Assembly: GCF_002224225.1 (NCBI RefSeq)
Contig: NZ_NJGG01000002.1
Span: forward strand, 310,001-374,000
Reading direction: 5' to 3'
Source of the DNA: Polynucleobacter cosmopolitanus
GTDB taxonomy: Bacteria; Pseudomonadota; Gammaproteobacteria; Burkholderiales; Burkholderiaceae
DNA: 64,000 bases
Below are positions 25,802-36,349 of the stretch, piece by piece. The position numbers were made by a program, and so were the translations under genes. Numbering within the stretch: the first letter of the stretch is position 1; the number at the start of each line of letters is the position of its first letter. The notes beneath the pieces were generated by a model. The model saw nothing but the letters and a program-made list of their open reading frames with translations. It was not told where the DNA came from and ran no database searches.

Positions 25802-26281
25802 ATGCCAATACTTGAATTATCCTCTGCCGAACGTTCGGCACACCGCTCAGACGCTCATGCGTTAAAACCCATTGTTTTAATTGGTGCTGATGGCTTAACG
25901 CCAGCAGTTGTCAAAGAAGTGAACAATGGCCTTAATTTCCATGGCTTGATCAAAGTTCGCGTTTTTGGCGACGATCGCGAAGCCCGTGTAGCGATCTACA
26001 ACCAATTGTGTGATGAATTAAATGCAGCACCGATTCAACACATTGGTAAGTTATTGGTTCTTTTTAGACCCAAGGTAGAAAAAGAAGTCACCGAAAAGCG
26101 TCGCGGTAAATCTGGTGGCCCTAAAGTAGTGATGGTGAAGAAATTCACCCGCAATCCACAACGTCGTCCAAAACCAGTGGCCACCACTGTGCTTGGCAAT
26201 GAACGTGTGGCTGCCGGCGGTCAAGTGAAGCGCGCCAAACCGCGTCAAACCAGCGCCAAAAAGAAACAGCTCAGCCGTTAA
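25802..26281 (+). CDS. yhbY: YhbY-type RNA-binding protein (CRM domain)
   Basis: A 159-residue protein with a CRS1-YhbY domain (about residues 10-100), which binds pre-50S ribosomal particles. The domain motif LIGADGLTPAVVKEVNNGL is followed by a VRVFGDDREAR strand. After residue 100 there is a basic tail rich in Lys and Arg, longer than in E. coli YhbY (about 97 residues). The frame is open from 25691, but the first 37 codons do not look like the family and the ATG at 25802 gives the usual N-terminus. It is divergent from rlmE. Confidence 0.9.
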   Translation: MPILELSSAERSAHRSDAHALKPIVLIGADGLTPAVVKEVNNGLNFHGLIKVRVFGDDREARVAIYNQLCDELNAAPIQHIGKLLVLFRPKVEKEVTEKRRGKSGGPKVVMVKKFTRNPQRRPKPVATTVLGNERVAAGGQVKRAKPRQTSAKKKQLSR

Positions 26282-26303
26282 TTTTTAAGCTCTTACTTAT
26301 TCA

Positions 26304-26774
26304 TTAATCTATCGGCTTGCTCAAGCGCCACAAGAGCACCAAACCAATCAAAGATTGCAGCAGATACACACTACTTGCAAAAGTATGAAGTCTGCTGAAT
26401 GTTTCAGCCAAGGGTGAGAGCATCACCGGAAAGCCATGACTCAGAGCCTCCTCACGCAAAGAGTCCATCATCGGCTCCAAAAAAAATGCTGAGATGACTG
26501 CACAAATCAGCATGGCCAATAAATACCAGCGAATGTTTTTATAACGTCCACAGCCACGTTTGACCAATAAGTTAGCAAAGACAATCAAGCCGACACTGAG
26601 AATCATGCTGATGACTCCCTCAATGCGGAACAATGCTCCAGCAACCATACCAGCGACTTGAGAATCTGAGAGAGTTGCAAACAAGGTGGGAGTAACAATG
26701 TAACCCACTGTGATGATGCTACCCACCCAAAGAGTCAAGATAAAAACAAAAACTCGTTGGGCGGTGATGTGCAT
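26304..26774 (-). CDS. DUF4149-family membrane protein
   Basis: A 156-residue protein with four hydrophobic helices (about 7-30, 42-68, 80-101 and 128-152), with a short GYIVTPTLFATL segment after the first. It matches the DUF4149 family, whose function is unknown. It lies 16 bases after greA on the same strand and is probably cotranscribed with it. No signal peptide beyond the first helix and no catalytic motif are visible. Confidence 0.85.
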   Translation of the reverse strand: MHITAQRVFVFILTLWVGSIITVGYIVTPTLFATLSDSQVAGMVAGALFRIEGVISMILSVGLIVFANLLVKRGCGRYKNIRWYLLAMLICAVISAFFLEPMMDSLREEALSHGFPVMLSPLAETFSRLHTFASSVYLLQSLIGLVLLWRLSKPID

Positions 26775-26790
26775 CTAAAAGATTACTAGA

Positions 26791-27267
26791 TTAAATGTAT
26801 TTGACGTTCAGAATTTCAACTTCACGACTGCCGCCTGGGGATGAGAACGTCGCCACATCACCCTCTTCTTTACCGATCAGCGCTCTGGCAATTGGTGAAC
26901 TGATAGAAATCTTGTTGGCCTCTAAATCTGCCTCGTCATCACCGACGATTTGGTAAGTGACTTTTTTGCCATTTTCTAAATCTTCAATTTCAACGGTAGC
27001 GCCAAAAACAATACGGCCTTCAACATCCAATGTTGATGGATCAATGATTTGCGCTGCTGCCAACTTGCCTTCTAACTCTTGAATACGACCTTCGATGAAA
27101 GCTTGTTTTTCTTTAGCGGCATCGTATTCAGCGTTTTCAGACAAGTCACCCTGAGCACGAGCCTCAGAGATTGAATTGATCACAGATGGGCGCTCAACGT
27201 GTTTCAAGTTTTGCAACTCTTGCTTTAATAATTCAGCGCCATGTTTTGTAATGGGAATGGTACTCAT
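26791..27267 (-). CDS. greA: Transcription elongation factor GreA
   Basis: A factor that binds RNA polymerase and triggers cleavage of backtracked RNA. It is 158 residues from the ATG at 27267, the canonical GreA length. The start [18 protein letters not shown] and the coiled-coil (about 12-75) with the acidic tip [20 protein letters not shown] are typical. The C-terminal FKBP-like domain ends in [22 protein letters not shown] one codon upstream also opens the frame. GGAAG precedes the ATG. Confidence 0.96.
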   Translation of the reverse strand: MSTIPITKHGAELLKQELQNLKHVERPSVINSISEARAQGDLSENAEYDAAKEKQAFIEGRIQELEGKLAAAQIIDPSTLDVEGRIVFGATVEIEDLENGKKVTYQIVGDDEADLEANKISISSPIARALIGKEEGDVATFSSPGGSREVEILNVKYI

Positions 27268-27302
27268 CAATCTACTTCCAAAATCTAGTTAATCTAATAA
27301 CA

Positions 27303-27330
27303 AATGACTGGTAGTTCTCTACCAGTCATT
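27303..27330 (-). terminator. Stem-loop downstream of carB
   Basis: A perfect 12-bp stem (AATGACTGGTAG against CTACCAGTCATT) with a 4-base loop lies about 60 bases after the carB stop. On the minus strand a weak T-rich run follows (TTTGTTATT). It probably ends carAB ahead of greA. Confidence 0.7.
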
Positions 27331-27390
27331 GTTGTTTTTCGTATTAATTTTTAGTTTACTTCTAATTTATAGGATATCTTAGCCGATATC

Positions 27391-30300
27391 TTATAAAGAA
27401 GCGTGCAAGCCCTGCAAGTCGTAAACCTCGAGTTGATCAATCGCTTTAATTCCAGCAACCGCTGCCTTAGCACCACTGATGGTGGTGTAATAAGTCACGC
27501 GATTTGCTTGTGCGGTTGTTCTGATGGATCTTGAGTCCGCAATGGCCGCTCTGGTTTCATCAACGGTGGTGAACACCAACTCAATTTCACCATTTTTGAT
27601 CATGTCCACAATGTGCGGGCGACCATCTTTGACTTTGTTCACGCGCTTGACTGGCACACCGGCCTTCTCAATCGCATCAGCAGTGCCTTGTGTTGCGACA
27701 ATGGAATAACCCATGTCGTGAAGCATTTGTGCCACTTCAACAGCCTTGGCTTTATCACTGTCTTTGACGGTTAACAACACCGCTCCTGACTTAGGCAAGG
27801 TGGTGCTGGCTGCCAATTGTGATTTAAACAAGGCCTCACCAAAGGTTTTACCCACACCCATGACTTCACCAGTTGAACGCATTTCTGGTCCAAGAATTGG
27901 GTCGACGCCCGGGAATTTATTGAATGGGAAAACTGCTTCCTTGACTGAGAAGTATGGCGGTATGACTTCATCACCAATGCCCTGCTGATCCAAACTTTGA
28001 CCAGCCATACAGCGAGCCGCAATTTTTGCTAATTGCAAACCGGTTGCTTTTGATACGTATGGCACTGTTCTAGAAGCACGTGGGTTCACTTCAAGAACAT
28101 AAACAATGTCTTTGCCATCGACTTGCTGAATCGCGAACTGCACGTTCATCAAGCCAATCACATTGAGGCCTTTGGCCATTGCTGCAGTTTGGCGACGCAT
28201 CTCATTAACGGTTTCTTTTGATAGTGAATATGGCGGCAATGAACATGCTGAGTCACCTGAGTGAACACCCGCCTGCTCGATGTGTTCCATCACACCACCG
28301 ATGAAGACTCTCTTACCATCAGAGATACAGTCCACATCACACTCAATCGCATCGTTCAAGAATCTATCTAACAACACTGGTGAATCGTGAGAAACCTTCA
28401 CCGCTTCACGCATGTAGCGCTCTAGATCACGACCGTCATGAACGATTTCCATGGCACGACCACCCAAAACATACGATGGACGAACCACCAAGGGGTAACC
28501 AATCTCTTCAGCCAACTTCAGAGCTTCTGGCTCTGTACGAGCTGTTCTGTTTGGTGGCTGACGCAGACCTAAGTCTTGCAATAGCTTCTGGAAACGTTCG
28601 CGGTCTTCAGCAGCATCGATCATGTCTGGGCTGGTACCAATGATAGGTACACCATTCGCTTCTAGATCAAGTGCTAGTTTCAATGGGGTTTGACCACCAT
28701 ACTGAACAATCACTCCCTTTGGCTTTTCAATCGCAACGATCTCCAAGACGTCTTCAAGTGTCAATGGCTCAAAGTACAAGCGATCAGAAGTGTCATAGTC
28801 AGTAGACACTGTTTCTGGGTTGCAGTTGACCATGATGGTTTCATAACCATCGTCACGCATCGCCAAAGCGGCGTGCACGCAGCAGTAATCAAATTCAATA
28901 CCTTGACCAATGCGGTTAGGACCACCGCCCAAGACCATGATCTTCTCTTTGGTCGTTGGTTGTGATTCGCATTCACCGTGTTCTGCTTCGTAGCAAGAGT
29001 ACATGTAAGCGGTGTTGGTTGAAAACTCTGCTGCGCAAGTATCAACGCGCTTATAAACAGGTCTTACCTTCAAGGCATGACGTGCTTCACGAACTGCTTT
29101 GGCATTGGTCTTTAAGAGCTTGGCCAAACGACGATCTGAGAAACCTTTTTGTTTTACGAAGCGCAATTCTTGCGCGCTCATGTCTTTTAATTGGCGCTCT
29201 TCTAACTTCTTTTCAATATCGATCAATTCTGATATTTGTGCCAAGAACCAAGGATCAATCGCTGTGTGCATGAATGCATCAGCTTTGCTCATGCCCATGC
29301 GGAAGGCATCACCCAAGAACCAAATGCGGTCTGGGCCTGGCTCACGGATCTCTTGAATGATCTCGTCCAAGTCTGTTGATTTTTCATCCAAACCATCCAC
29401 ACCAACTTCAAGACCACGCAAAGCTTTTTGGAATGATTCTTGGAATGTTCTACCAATCGCCATCACCTCACCCACAGATTTCATCTGAGTGGTCAAGCGC
29501 TTGTCAGCAGCTGGAAATTTTTCAAAGGCAAAACGTGGGATCTTCGTCACAACGTAATCAATCGATGGCTCGAACGATGCCGGTGTTTTGCCACCAGTGA
29601 TGTCGTTTTGTAATTCATCCAAAGTGAAGCCCACCGCCAATTTCGCCGCAATCTTAGCGATCGGGAAACCAGTTGCTTTTGATGCCAAAGCTGATGAGCG
29701 AGACACACGTGGGTTCATCTCAATCACGATCATGCGGCCATCAACTGGGTTAATCGAGAACTGAACATTTGAGCCGCCGGTGTCCACGCCGATTTCACGC
29801 AATACAGCCAATGAAGCATTACGTAAAATTTGATATTCGCGATCAGTCAATGTTTGAGCAGGCGCCACCGTGATTGAATCACCTGTGTGCACACCCATTG
29901 GGTCTAAGTTTTCAATCGAGCAAACGATAATGCAGTTGTCTTTGCGATCACGCACCACTTCCATCTCGTACTCTTTCCAACCCAAGAGTGATTCCTCAAT
30001 CAGAAGTTCACGCGTTGGAGAAAGATCTAGACCACGTTTACAAATTTCTTCAAATTCTTCACGGTTATAAGCGATACCACCGCCTGAACCACCCATCGTG
30101 AACGATGGACGGATGATCACAGGGTAACCAGAACTACCAGTTTCAACCATGATCTGTTGTTGAACAGCATTCGCTTCTTCCAGTGAATGTGCAATCCCAG
30201 ACTTGGCTGAACCAAGACCGATTTTGGTCATTGCTTCTTTGAACTTTTGACGATCTTCTGCTTTGTCGATGGCCTCTGGTGAAGCACCAATGAGCTCACA

Positions 30301-30636
30301 ACCGTATTTCTTTAAAACGCCATGTCTGTGCAAATCCAAGGCACAGTTCAAAGCTGTTTGACCACCCATGGTCGGCAAAATCGCATCTGGTTTTTCTTTA
30401 GCGATGATTCGTTCAACTACTTCCCAAGTGATCGGCTCAATGTATGTCACATCAGCCATCTCTGGATCCGTCATGATGGTCGCAGGATTACTGTTAACTA
30501 AAATAACTTTATAACCTTCAGAACGCAATGCTTTACAAGCTTGCGCGCCTGAGTAGTCAAACTCACACGCTTGTCCAATCACAATTGGACCTGCGCCAAT
30601 AATGAGGATACTTTTTATGTCGGTACGCTTAGGCAT
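27391..30636 (-). CDS. carB: Carbamoyl-phosphate synthase large subunit CarB
   Basis: A 1081-residue enzyme that makes carbamoyl phosphate from bicarbonate, ammonia (from CarA) and two ATP, for arginine and pyrimidine synthesis. Two homologous ATP-grasp halves are visible: the first opens [20 protein letters not shown], the second [18 protein letters not shown] near residue 570. Each has a [11 protein letters not shown] or [10 protein letters not shown] loop. The C-terminal MGS-like allosteric domain (about 945-1081) follows. It starts 9 bases after carA. Confidence 0.98.
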   Translation of the reverse strand: MPKRTDIKSILIIGAGPIVIGQACEFDYSGAQACKALRSEGYKVILVNSNPATIMTDPEMADVTYIEPITWEVVERIIAKEKPDAILPTMGGQTALNCALDLHRHGVLKKYGCELIGASPEAIDKAEDRQKFKEAMTKIGLGSAKSGIAHSLEEANAVQQQIMVETGSSGYPVIIRPSFTMGGSGGGIAYNREEFEEICKRGLDLSPTRELLIEESLLGWKEYEMEVVRDRKDNCIIVCSIENLDPMGVHTGDSITVAPAQTLTDREYQILRNASLAVLREIGVDTGGSNVQFSINPVDGRMIVIEMNPRVSRSSALASKATGFPIAKIAAKLAVGFTLDELQNDITGGKTPASFEPSIDYVVTKIPRFAFEKFPAADKRLTTQMKSVGEVMAIGRTFQESFQKALRGLEVGVDGLDEKSTDLDEIIQEIREPGPDRIWFLGDAFRMGMSKADAFMHTAIDPWFLAQISELIDIEKKLEERQLKDMSAQELRFVKQKGFSDRRLAKLLKTNAKAVREARHALKVRPVYKRVDTCAAEFSTNTAYMYSCYEAEHGECESQPTTKEKIMVLGGGPNRIGQGIEFDYCCVHAALAMRDDGYETIMVNCNPETVSTDYDTSDRLYFEPLTLEDVLEIVAIEKPKGVIVQYGGQTPLKLALDLEANGVPIIGTSPDMIDAAEDRERFQKLLQDLGLRQPPNRTARTEPEALKLAEEIGYPLVVRPSYVLGGRAMEIVHDGRDLERYMREAVKVSHDSPVLLDRFLNDAIECDVDCISDGKRVFIGGVMEHIEQAGVHSGDSACSLPPYSLSKETVNEMRRQTAAMAKGLNVIGLMNVQFAIQQVDGKDIVYVLEVNPRASRTVPYVSKATGLQLAKIAARCMAGQSLDQQGIGDEVIPPYFSVKEAVFPFNKFPGVDPILGPEMRSTGEVMGVGKTFGEALFKSQLAASTTLPKSGAVLLTVKDSDKAKAVEVAQMLHDMGYSIVATQGTADAIEKAGVPVKRVNKVKDGRPHIVDMIKNGEIELVFTTVDETRAAIADSRSIRTTAQANRVTYYTTISGAKAAVAGIKAIDQLEVYDLQGLHASL

Positions 30637-30645
30637 TCGTCAATC

Positions 30646-31809
30646 TCACATCAATTTAATAAAGCGATCAAACAAGTACGCAATGTCATGCGGACCCGGC
30701 GATGCCTCTGGGTGACCTTGGAAACAAAAAGCTGGCTTATCAGTCCAAGCCAATCCTTGTAATGAACCATCAAACAAAGACACATGAGTCGGTCTTACAT
30801 TTGCTGGCAATGTTGCTGCATCCACAGCGAAGCCGTGGTTTTGTGACGTGATCACCACACGACCATCATCCAAGTCTTTGACTGGATGGTTGGCACCGTG
30901 ATGACCGAATTTCATTTTGAGAGTTTTAGCGCCTGCTGCCAAACCCATGATTTGATGACCCAAGCAAATGCCAAATGTTGGAATACCTTTGTCGATGATG
31001 GTTTTAGCTGCTGCAATCGCGTAATCGCATGGCTCAGGATCTCCTGGACCATTTGAGAAAAACACGCCATCTGGTTTCATGGCCAACACGTCGGCGGCTG
31101 AAGTCTTGGCAGGTACCACCGTGATTTTGCAGCCGCGCTCTGTGAGCATGCGCAAAATATTGCGCTTCACACCAAAGTCATAAGCCACCACATGCTTGAG
31201 TGGTTTTTCTAATTTGTTAAAACCTGGTTTACCGTGATCTGCATTCAGACTCCACTCGCCTTCAGTCCATTCATAGGTCGAAGGTGTGGTCACCACTTGC
31301 GCCAAATCCAAACCAGCCATTCCTGGAAAGCTCTTGGCTGCAGCCAATGCTTTTTCAGTCAAGACTGCGATCGTGTCACCCACTTTGCCCGTCACAATGG
31401 CGCCCGGCTGAGCACCCTTGTCGCGCAGAATGCGTGTCAATTTACGTGTATCAATGCCAGCGATGCCAACAACGTTTTCGCCAGTTAAATAATCACTCAA
31501 TGTTTTTTCAGAGCGGAAGTTTGAAGCGATCAATGAAAGATCTTTGATGATCAAACCAGCTGCGTAGATTTTGCTAGATTCGCAATCTTGTTGATTCACA
31601 CCCACATTACCAATGTGTGGATAGGTCAAGGTCACGATTTGACGTGTGTAACTTGGGTCTGTGAGGATTTCTTGATAACCAGTCAAAGCTGTATTGAAAA
31701 CAACTTCACCAGCGGATTGCCCAACGGCGCCAATGCTGTAACCTGGAAAAATGGTTCCATCGGCAAGAGCCAAAACTGCTGGGGGTAAAGAAGGAATTAG
31801 TGGCAGCAA
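30646..31809 (-). CDS. carA: Carbamoyl-phosphate synthase small (glutaminase) subunit CarA
   Basis: The class I glutaminase that feeds ammonia to CarB. The N-terminal domain starts [21 protein letters not shown]. The catalytic cysteine lies in [11 protein letters not shown], with the partner histidine and glutamate in [13 protein letters not shown]. The frame is open to an ATG at 31845, but GGAG lies 7 bases before a TTG at 31809. That start gives the N-terminus usual for the family, so I prefer it; E. coli carA also uses TTG. The protein would be 387 residues. Confidence 0.95.
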   Translation of the reverse strand: MLPLIPSLPPAVLALADGTIFPGYSIGAVGQSAGEVVFNTALTGYQEILTDPSYTRQIVTLTYPHIGNVGVNQQDCESSKIYAAGLIIKDLSLIASNFRSEKTLSDYLTGENVVGIAGIDTRKLTRILRDKGAQPGAIVTGKVGDTIAVLTEKALAAAKSFPGMAGLDLAQVVTTPSTYEWTEGEWSLNADHGKPGFNKLEKPLKHVVAYDFGVKRNILRMLTERGCKITVVPAKTSAADVLAMKPDGVFFSNGPGDPEPCDYAIAAAKTIIDKGIPTFGICLGHQIMGLAAGAKTLKMKFGHHGANHPVKDLDDGRVVITSQNHGFAVDAATLPANVRPTHVSLFDGSLQGLAWTDKPAFCFQGHPEASPGPHDIAYLFDRFIKLM

Positions 31810-31860
31810 AGGTATTCTCCAAAGCCCTGCTGCCATCCGACACATCCCTCATCCGGAAAA

Positions 31861-31900
31861 GACACCTCCGGTCTGAGAATTTTCGGGAGGTATATGTGTC
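31861..31900 (-). promoter_or_regulatory. Stem-loop in the carAB leader region
   Basis: About 50-90 bases upstream of the carA start, arms ACCTCC (31864-31869) and GGAGGT (31886-31891) can pair, and flanking GAC and GTC can extend the stem. It may be a leader structure of carAB. No regulator site could be named, and no other gene lies in 31846-32068. Confidence 0.35.
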
Positions 31901-31992
31901 TTTAAGCGCTAGGGCAAGTATCTAATAATTTAACTAAGAAATTATACCTTACTGGGGGTCTTTGACCCGACTAGACACTTCTACTGAAAATG

Positions 31993-32018
31993 AAAATAGG
32001 GGATAAATCCCCTATTTT
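31993..32018 (-). terminator. Terminator downstream of prpE
   Basis: A perfect 12-bp stem (AAAATAGGGGAT against ATCCCCTATTTT) with a 2-base loop lies about 50 bases after the prpE stop, with A and T runs on both sides. It can work in both directions. Confidence 0.8.
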
Positions 32019-32068
32019 TCAATTACTTAGATTGTTTTATCTAGCGCCTTTGGTGCGCTATCTCAAGC

Positions 32069-33949
32069 TCAAGAAGCAGCGGTGAACAATGTTTTGATTT
32101 GAGCCAAAACACTCTGATCATCCAAGGTACTCAAATCACCTGGGTCACGGCCTTCTGCCACCGCTTGGAGGGCACGACGCACAATCTTGCCAGAGCGTGT
32201 TTTTGGCAAAGCAGCCACCACATACACACGCGCAGGTCTTGCAACTGCTCCCAATTGAGAATCCACTGTTTTTAGAATCTCAGCTTCCAAAGTGGCGGTG
32301 TTGTTTGAGTCTTTAGCGATTGCAAAACCAATCGCTACCTGACCTTTGAGTTTGTCAGCAATACCCACCACAGCCACTTCAGCCACATTTGGATGGCTTG
32401 AAATACTCTCTTCAATCTCACGGGTACCAAGACGATGGCCAGCAACGTTGATCACGTCATCGGTGCGACCCAAGATGAAGAAGTAACCATCTTTGTCTTT
32501 GATGCCCCAGTCAAAGGTGGAATAAACCATCTTGCCTGGCACAGTTTCCCAATAAGTTTTAACAAAGCGTGCGTCATCACCCCAAACCGTTTGCATACAT
32601 CCCGGAGGCAATGGTCCTTCAATGGCAATAACACCTTTTTGATCAGCGCCGAGTTCAGCACCTGTTGCGTCATCCAAAAGTTTCATGTTGTAACCGTAAA
32701 CAGGCACACCTGGTGAACCAAACTTGTGCGGCATCACTTCAATGCCACGCTGCAAAGCAAGCATTGGCCAACCTGTTTCTGTTTGCCAGTAGTTATCAAC
32801 GATTGGCTTGTTGATTGCGCCATGCAACCATGAAGCCGTTGGCTCATCCAATGGTTCTCCCGCTAAGAACACTGAGCGCAAAGTTGATAAATCGTATTTT
32901 GATAAAAATGCTGGGTCTTGTTTTTTCAATACACGTGCTGCCGTCGGTGCAGAGAACATCACGGATACCTTGTACTTCTCAACCAAATTCCACCAGATAC
33001 CAGCATCCGGACGCAAAGGCGTGCCTTCGTACATGATGGTTGCCATGCCGTTGAGCAATGGGCCATAAATGATGTAGCTGTGTCCAACCACCCAACCAAT
33101 GTCAGAAGTTGTGAACATTGCCTCACCTGGCTGACCGCCATAAATGTGGCGCATCGATGAAGCCAAAGCGACTGCGTAACCACCCGTGTCACGTTGCACA
33201 CCTTTTGGTTTACCAGTGGTGCCTGATGTGTACAAAATGTAAGAAGGATCAGTGGCATCTACCCATTCGCAAGGCACCTGAGCATCCATCACTTTGGCGC
33301 GCTCAGTTGCGTAATCCAAATCACGGCCTGCTACCTTGTTGTACTCGACCAATTTGCGATCAATCAACAAAACTTTTTCTGGTTTGTGTGTTGATAAAGT
33401 AATGGCTTCATCCAACAAGGGCTTGTATGGCACAGGCTTGCCACCACGGGCACCTGCATCGGCCAAGATCACCATCTTTGGTTTTGCATCATCGATTCTT
33501 GAGGCCAAGCTGTGTGAAGCAAAGCCACCAAACACCACAGAGTGAATCGCACCAAGACGAGCACAAGCCAACATCGCAAAAGCAGCTTCAGCCACCATCG
33601 GCATGTAAATCAAGACGCGATCGCCTTTAACAACACCATGGGCCTTAAGAATCCCAGCCATGCGATTCACTTCAGTGTGAAGCTCTTTGAACGTGTAAGT
33701 TTTTTCTTGATCGGTTTCTGTTGATACAGAAATCAAAGCTTGTTGATCGCCACGATCTTTTAGATGACGGTCTACAGCGTTATGGCAAAGATTGATTTTG
33801 CCGCCCACATACCACTTTGCAAATGGAGGATTGTTGTAATCCAAGACTTTGTCAAAAGGCTTTTGCCATTCAACTAATTTAGCTTGCTCCGCCCAAAATC
33901 CCTCTGGATCTTTAATTGAGCGCTCGTGAAATGCCTTATAAGCAGACAT
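32069..33949 (-). CDS. prpE: Propionyl-CoA synthetase PrpE
   Basis: A 626-residue acyl-CoA synthetase that activates propionate (and acetate less well) to the CoA ester through an acyl-AMP. The N-terminus (AYKAFHERSIKDPEGFWAEQ) and NPPFAKWYVGGKINLCHNAVDRHL follow PrpE more closely than Acs. The AMP-binding P-loop is YTSGTTGKPKGV (about 240-251), and the C-terminal lysine is in LPKTRSGKIVRRAL. GGGAG precedes the ATG. It stands alone between mltD and carA, not with prpBC. Acetyl-CoA synthetase is the main alternative. Confidence 0.9.
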   Translation of the reverse strand: MSAYKAFHERSIKDPEGFWAEQAKLVEWQKPFDKVLDYNNPPFAKWYVGGKINLCHNAVDRHLKDRGDQQALISVSTETDQEKTYTFKELHTEVNRMAGILKAHGVVKGDRVLIYMPMVAEAAFAMLACARLGAIHSVVFGGFASHSLASRIDDAKPKMVILADAGARGGKPVPYKPLLDEAITLSTHKPEKVLLIDRKLVEYNKVAGRDLDYATERAKVMDAQVPCEWVDATDPSYILYTSGTTGKPKGVQRDTGGYAVALASSMRHIYGGQPGEAMFTTSDIGWVVGHSYIIYGPLLNGMATIMYEGTPLRPDAGIWWNLVEKYKVSVMFSAPTAARVLKKQDPAFLSKYDLSTLRSVFLAGEPLDEPTASWLHGAINKPIVDNYWQTETGWPMLALQRGIEVMPHKFGSPGVPVYGYNMKLLDDATGAELGADQKGVIAIEGPLPPGCMQTVWGDDARFVKTYWETVPGKMVYSTFDWGIKDKDGYFFILGRTDDVINVAGHRLGTREIEESISSHPNVAEVAVVGIADKLKGQVAIGFAIAKDSNNTATLEAEILKTVDSQLGAVARPARVYVVAALPKTRSGKIVRRALQAVAEGRDPGDLSTLDDQSVLAQIKTLFTAAS

Positions 33950-34083
33950 GTATCTCTCCCTGATAAATAGTCATTAGTACTTTAACCGAATGAATGTGCA
34001 ACTTCATACTGACTAGCATCTGACACATCAGGGTTCACCCTAATTCATGAGGGTCGAATCAGCCCAAATGGGGCCCTGAATGC

Positions 34084-35523
34084 CTAATTGGATTTTTTCT
34101 CATTGGCTGCCACCTTTGAATCTGCTTGTGGCTTTGGCTTTGGCTTATTGGTGTTGTTGGCCGTTTGTTTATTGGTGGACTGCTTATTACTAGCTTGCTT
34201 ACTAGCCGGTTTTTTAGCTTTTGATCCACTGGCATTGTTGGCCGTGGTTTTTGGCTTGGCCTTCGCCGCCGCCTCGCGTTCCAACATCAACTTGCCAGCG
34301 TTATTGGCTAGATGCTCAGCAACATCGCCCACCTTGCCGCCCCTAGGAATCAAGACCGTAGAGCCAGCCTTGATCCTCATACCTTTAGGAATATTATTGA
34401 TTTGCCTGACTTGATTCGCATCCACATCCAAACGAGTGGCCAGTTGATCAACCGTCTCTCGATTGGCTACTCTGATAGCAGTCCATGAAGACAGGCGCCC
34501 TGTGTATTGCAATAGATTTTCTTGGAAAGATTCAGCACGACCAAAGGGCAATAAAATTTGTGGCTCACTGGCACCCAAAATCACTGGCTTATTGAATGAT
34601 GGGTTCATGGCTTTGAACTCTTCAACGGTCATGCGAGCAAACTCCGCAGCCAAATCAACATCAATATCTTTTTCAGTTGTAACGATCACAAAGTACGGGT
34701 GATTTTCTAGAGTCGGCAGTGTCAAGCCATAGGACTTAGGATTGGTCACGATGTTTTTGATTGCCAACAATTTAGGGACGTAATTGCGCGTCTCATCTGG
34801 CATTTTCAAACTGGCGTAATCAGTCGGTAATTTTTTGGCTTGATTGCGTTTGATGGCTTTTGAAACATTGCCCTCACCCCAGTTGTAAGCTGCCAACGCC
34901 AATTCCCAATCACCAAACATTTTGTACAAACGTTGCAAGTAATCCAAAGCTGCATCGGTCGACTGAATCACATCGCGACGTTCATCACGAAAGATATTTT
35001 GAGTTAACTTAAAGTCTTTACCAGTGGCTGGCATGAACTGCCACATGCCCGAAGCTTTAGCCCTTGAGAAAGCCTCTGGATTAAAAGCACTTTCAATGAA
35101 AGGTAAGAGCGCAAGTTCCATTGGCATTTTGCGGCGCTCGACTTCTTCAACAATGTAAAAAAGGTAACGTGATGAGCGCGACATCATCCGATCAACATAG
35201 TCAGGGCGACTGGAGTAATAACGCACATGCTTGATCACCAGCGGACTATTTGAATCTTCTAGCTCAAAGCCATCACGGATACGATCCCAAAGATCGTTGT
35301 AAGGCGCATCCAATGCACCCACAGAATCTTTATCAATATTGACTCTTGGAGCTTTACCAGATTTACTGTACTTACCATTCTTGGCAGTTTGTTTGTTTGA
35401 GTTTGAATCACTCCAGTCTTCACCGGTGGTAGCGCATGCACTCAAAACCGAGGCCACCATCACAATGGTTAAGAGACGGCATAGTCGTGATAAAGAAAGT
35501 GAAGTTAAGAATGATTGCATCAT
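34084..35523 (-). CDS. mltD: Membrane-bound lytic murein transglycosylase D (MltD)
   Basis: A lipoprotein that cleaves peptidoglycan glycan strands. From the ATG at 35523 it has 479 residues. The signal ends with the lipobox LSAC. The SLT domain carries the catalytic glutamate in LLPFIESAFNPEAFS and the GMWQFMPATGKDF motif. One LysM-like repeat (about 355-400, TVDQLATRLDVDANQVRQIN) binds peptidoglycan. The last 60 residues are a low-complexity Lys/Asn/Gln-rich tail. The start overlaps the gloB stop, so it is probably coexpressed with gloB. Confidence 0.92.
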   Translation of the reverse strand: MMQSFLTSLSLSRLCRLLTIVMVASVLSACATTGEDWSDSNSNKQTAKNGKYSKSGKAPRVNIDKDSVGALDAPYNDLWDRIRDGFELEDSNSPLVIKHVRYYSSRPDYVDRMMSRSSRYLFYIVEEVERRKMPMELALLPFIESAFNPEAFSRAKASGMWQFMPATGKDFKLTQNIFRDERRDVIQSTDAALDYLQRLYKMFGDWELALAAYNWGEGNVSKAIKRNQAKKLPTDYASLKMPDETRNYVPKLLAIKNIVTNPKSYGLTLPTLENHPYFVIVTTEKDIDVDLAAEFARMTVEEFKAMNPSFNKPVILGASEPQILLPFGRAESFQENLLQYTGRLSSWTAIRVANRETVDQLATRLDVDANQVRQINNIPKGMRIKAGSTVLIPRGGKVGDVAEHLANNAGKLMLEREAAAKAKPKTTANNASGSKAKKPASKQASNKQSTNKQTANNTNKPKPKPQADSKVAANEKKSN

Positions 35524-36335
35524 GCTTTGAAGGTGTCTTTCCATGAACGCAAATGAGCAAAAACCGTCACTGGATAAGTGTCTTTGATTGCTTGATGTTG
35601 TTTAACAGATTCAATCACGCTGGATTCTTCACACCTTAAAAATGGGTTCACGCTTTTTTCATGAGCGATGGTGGTTGGTACCGTGGGCACACCTTGTTGA
35701 CGCAAGGTCAGTGCTGTTTGTTGCCAAGCTAACAAGTCTTGATTTTGGGGTTCTACAGCCAAGGCGAATTTTATATTAGATAGGGTGTACTCGTGAGCGC
35801 AATGCACCAATGTTTGATCAGGTAAGTTTTTTAACTTATTCAACGAATCCACCATTTGTGCTGGAGTGCCCTCAAACAGGCGCCCACAACCTGTGGCGAA
35901 CAATGTGTCGCCACAAAACACATGTTGGCGATCACCTGCATTTAAATAGAAGGCGATGTGTCCTGCGGTATGACCTGGTACATCTAGGACTGTGAAATCG
36001 CAGGCAGGTCTTGAAATAGAAACAACATCTGACTCAATGAGTTGCTCGGTGACCACTGAAATATTTTCATGAGCCGGCCCATAAACCACTGGTTTTACAA
36101 GGCCCAGTGATGCGCACCAAGTCAATAAATTAGCCACGCCACCGATGTGGTCAGCGTGATGGTGAGTGATTAGAATGGCAGTCAGTGTTAAATGATGTTC
36201 CGTGAGGTATTTAATCACCGGCGCAGCATCACCTGGGTCAACAATTACGGCACAATGCTTATCGGAAATCAACCAAATATAGTTATCGTCATAAGCTGCA
36301 ATTGAACGCACTTGCAATAAATTGTCATCAGGCAT
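35520..36335 (-). CDS. gloB: Hydroxyacylglutathione hydrolase (glyoxalase II) GloB
   Basis: A metallo-beta-lactamase-fold enzyme that hydrolyses S-lactoylglutathione to lactate and glutathione in methylglyoxal detoxification. The metal motif THHHADHIGG is at about residues 56-65, and the second-site residues lie in HTAGH and FCGDTLFATGCGRLFEG. The ATG at 36335 (MPDDNLLQV) is preferred over a GTG four codons upstream. It is head-to-head with the methyltransferase gene only 14 bases away. gloB-yafS-rnhA-dnaQ is a conserved proteobacterial neighbourhood. Confidence 0.95.
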   Translation of the reverse strand: MPDDNLLQVRSIAAYDDNYIWLISDKHCAVIVDPGDAAPVIKYLTEHHLTLTAILITHHHADHIGGVANLLTWCASLGLVKPVVYGPAHENISVVTEQLIESDVVSISRPACDFTVLDVPGHTAGHIAFYLNAGDRQHVFCGDTLFATGCGRLFEGTPAQMVDSLNKLKNLPDQTLVHCAHEYTLSNIKFALAVEPQNQDLLAWQQTALTLRQQGVPTVPTTIAHEKSVNPFLRCEESSVIESVKQHQAIKDTYPVTVFAHLRSWKDTFKA

Positions 36336-36349
36336 AGAAATAACCACTT

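Noticed and set aside
27349..27395. GATATC repeats around the carB stop
   Set aside because: Short palindromic six-base repeats in an AT-rich stretch are expected by chance, and a better terminator lies at 27303-27330.
32069..33949. Acetyl-CoA synthetase as the name for the acyl-CoA synthetase
   Set aside because: The N-terminal sequence and NPPFAKW...NLCHNAVDRHL segment are closer to PrpE, and the length of 626 is shorter than typical Acs (about 650).
34088..34414. A 108-residue plus-strand frame opposite the mltD tail
   Set aside because: It is Leu/Ala-biased shadow of the Lys/Asn-rich mltD tail, has no ribosome site, and mltD on the other strand is certain.
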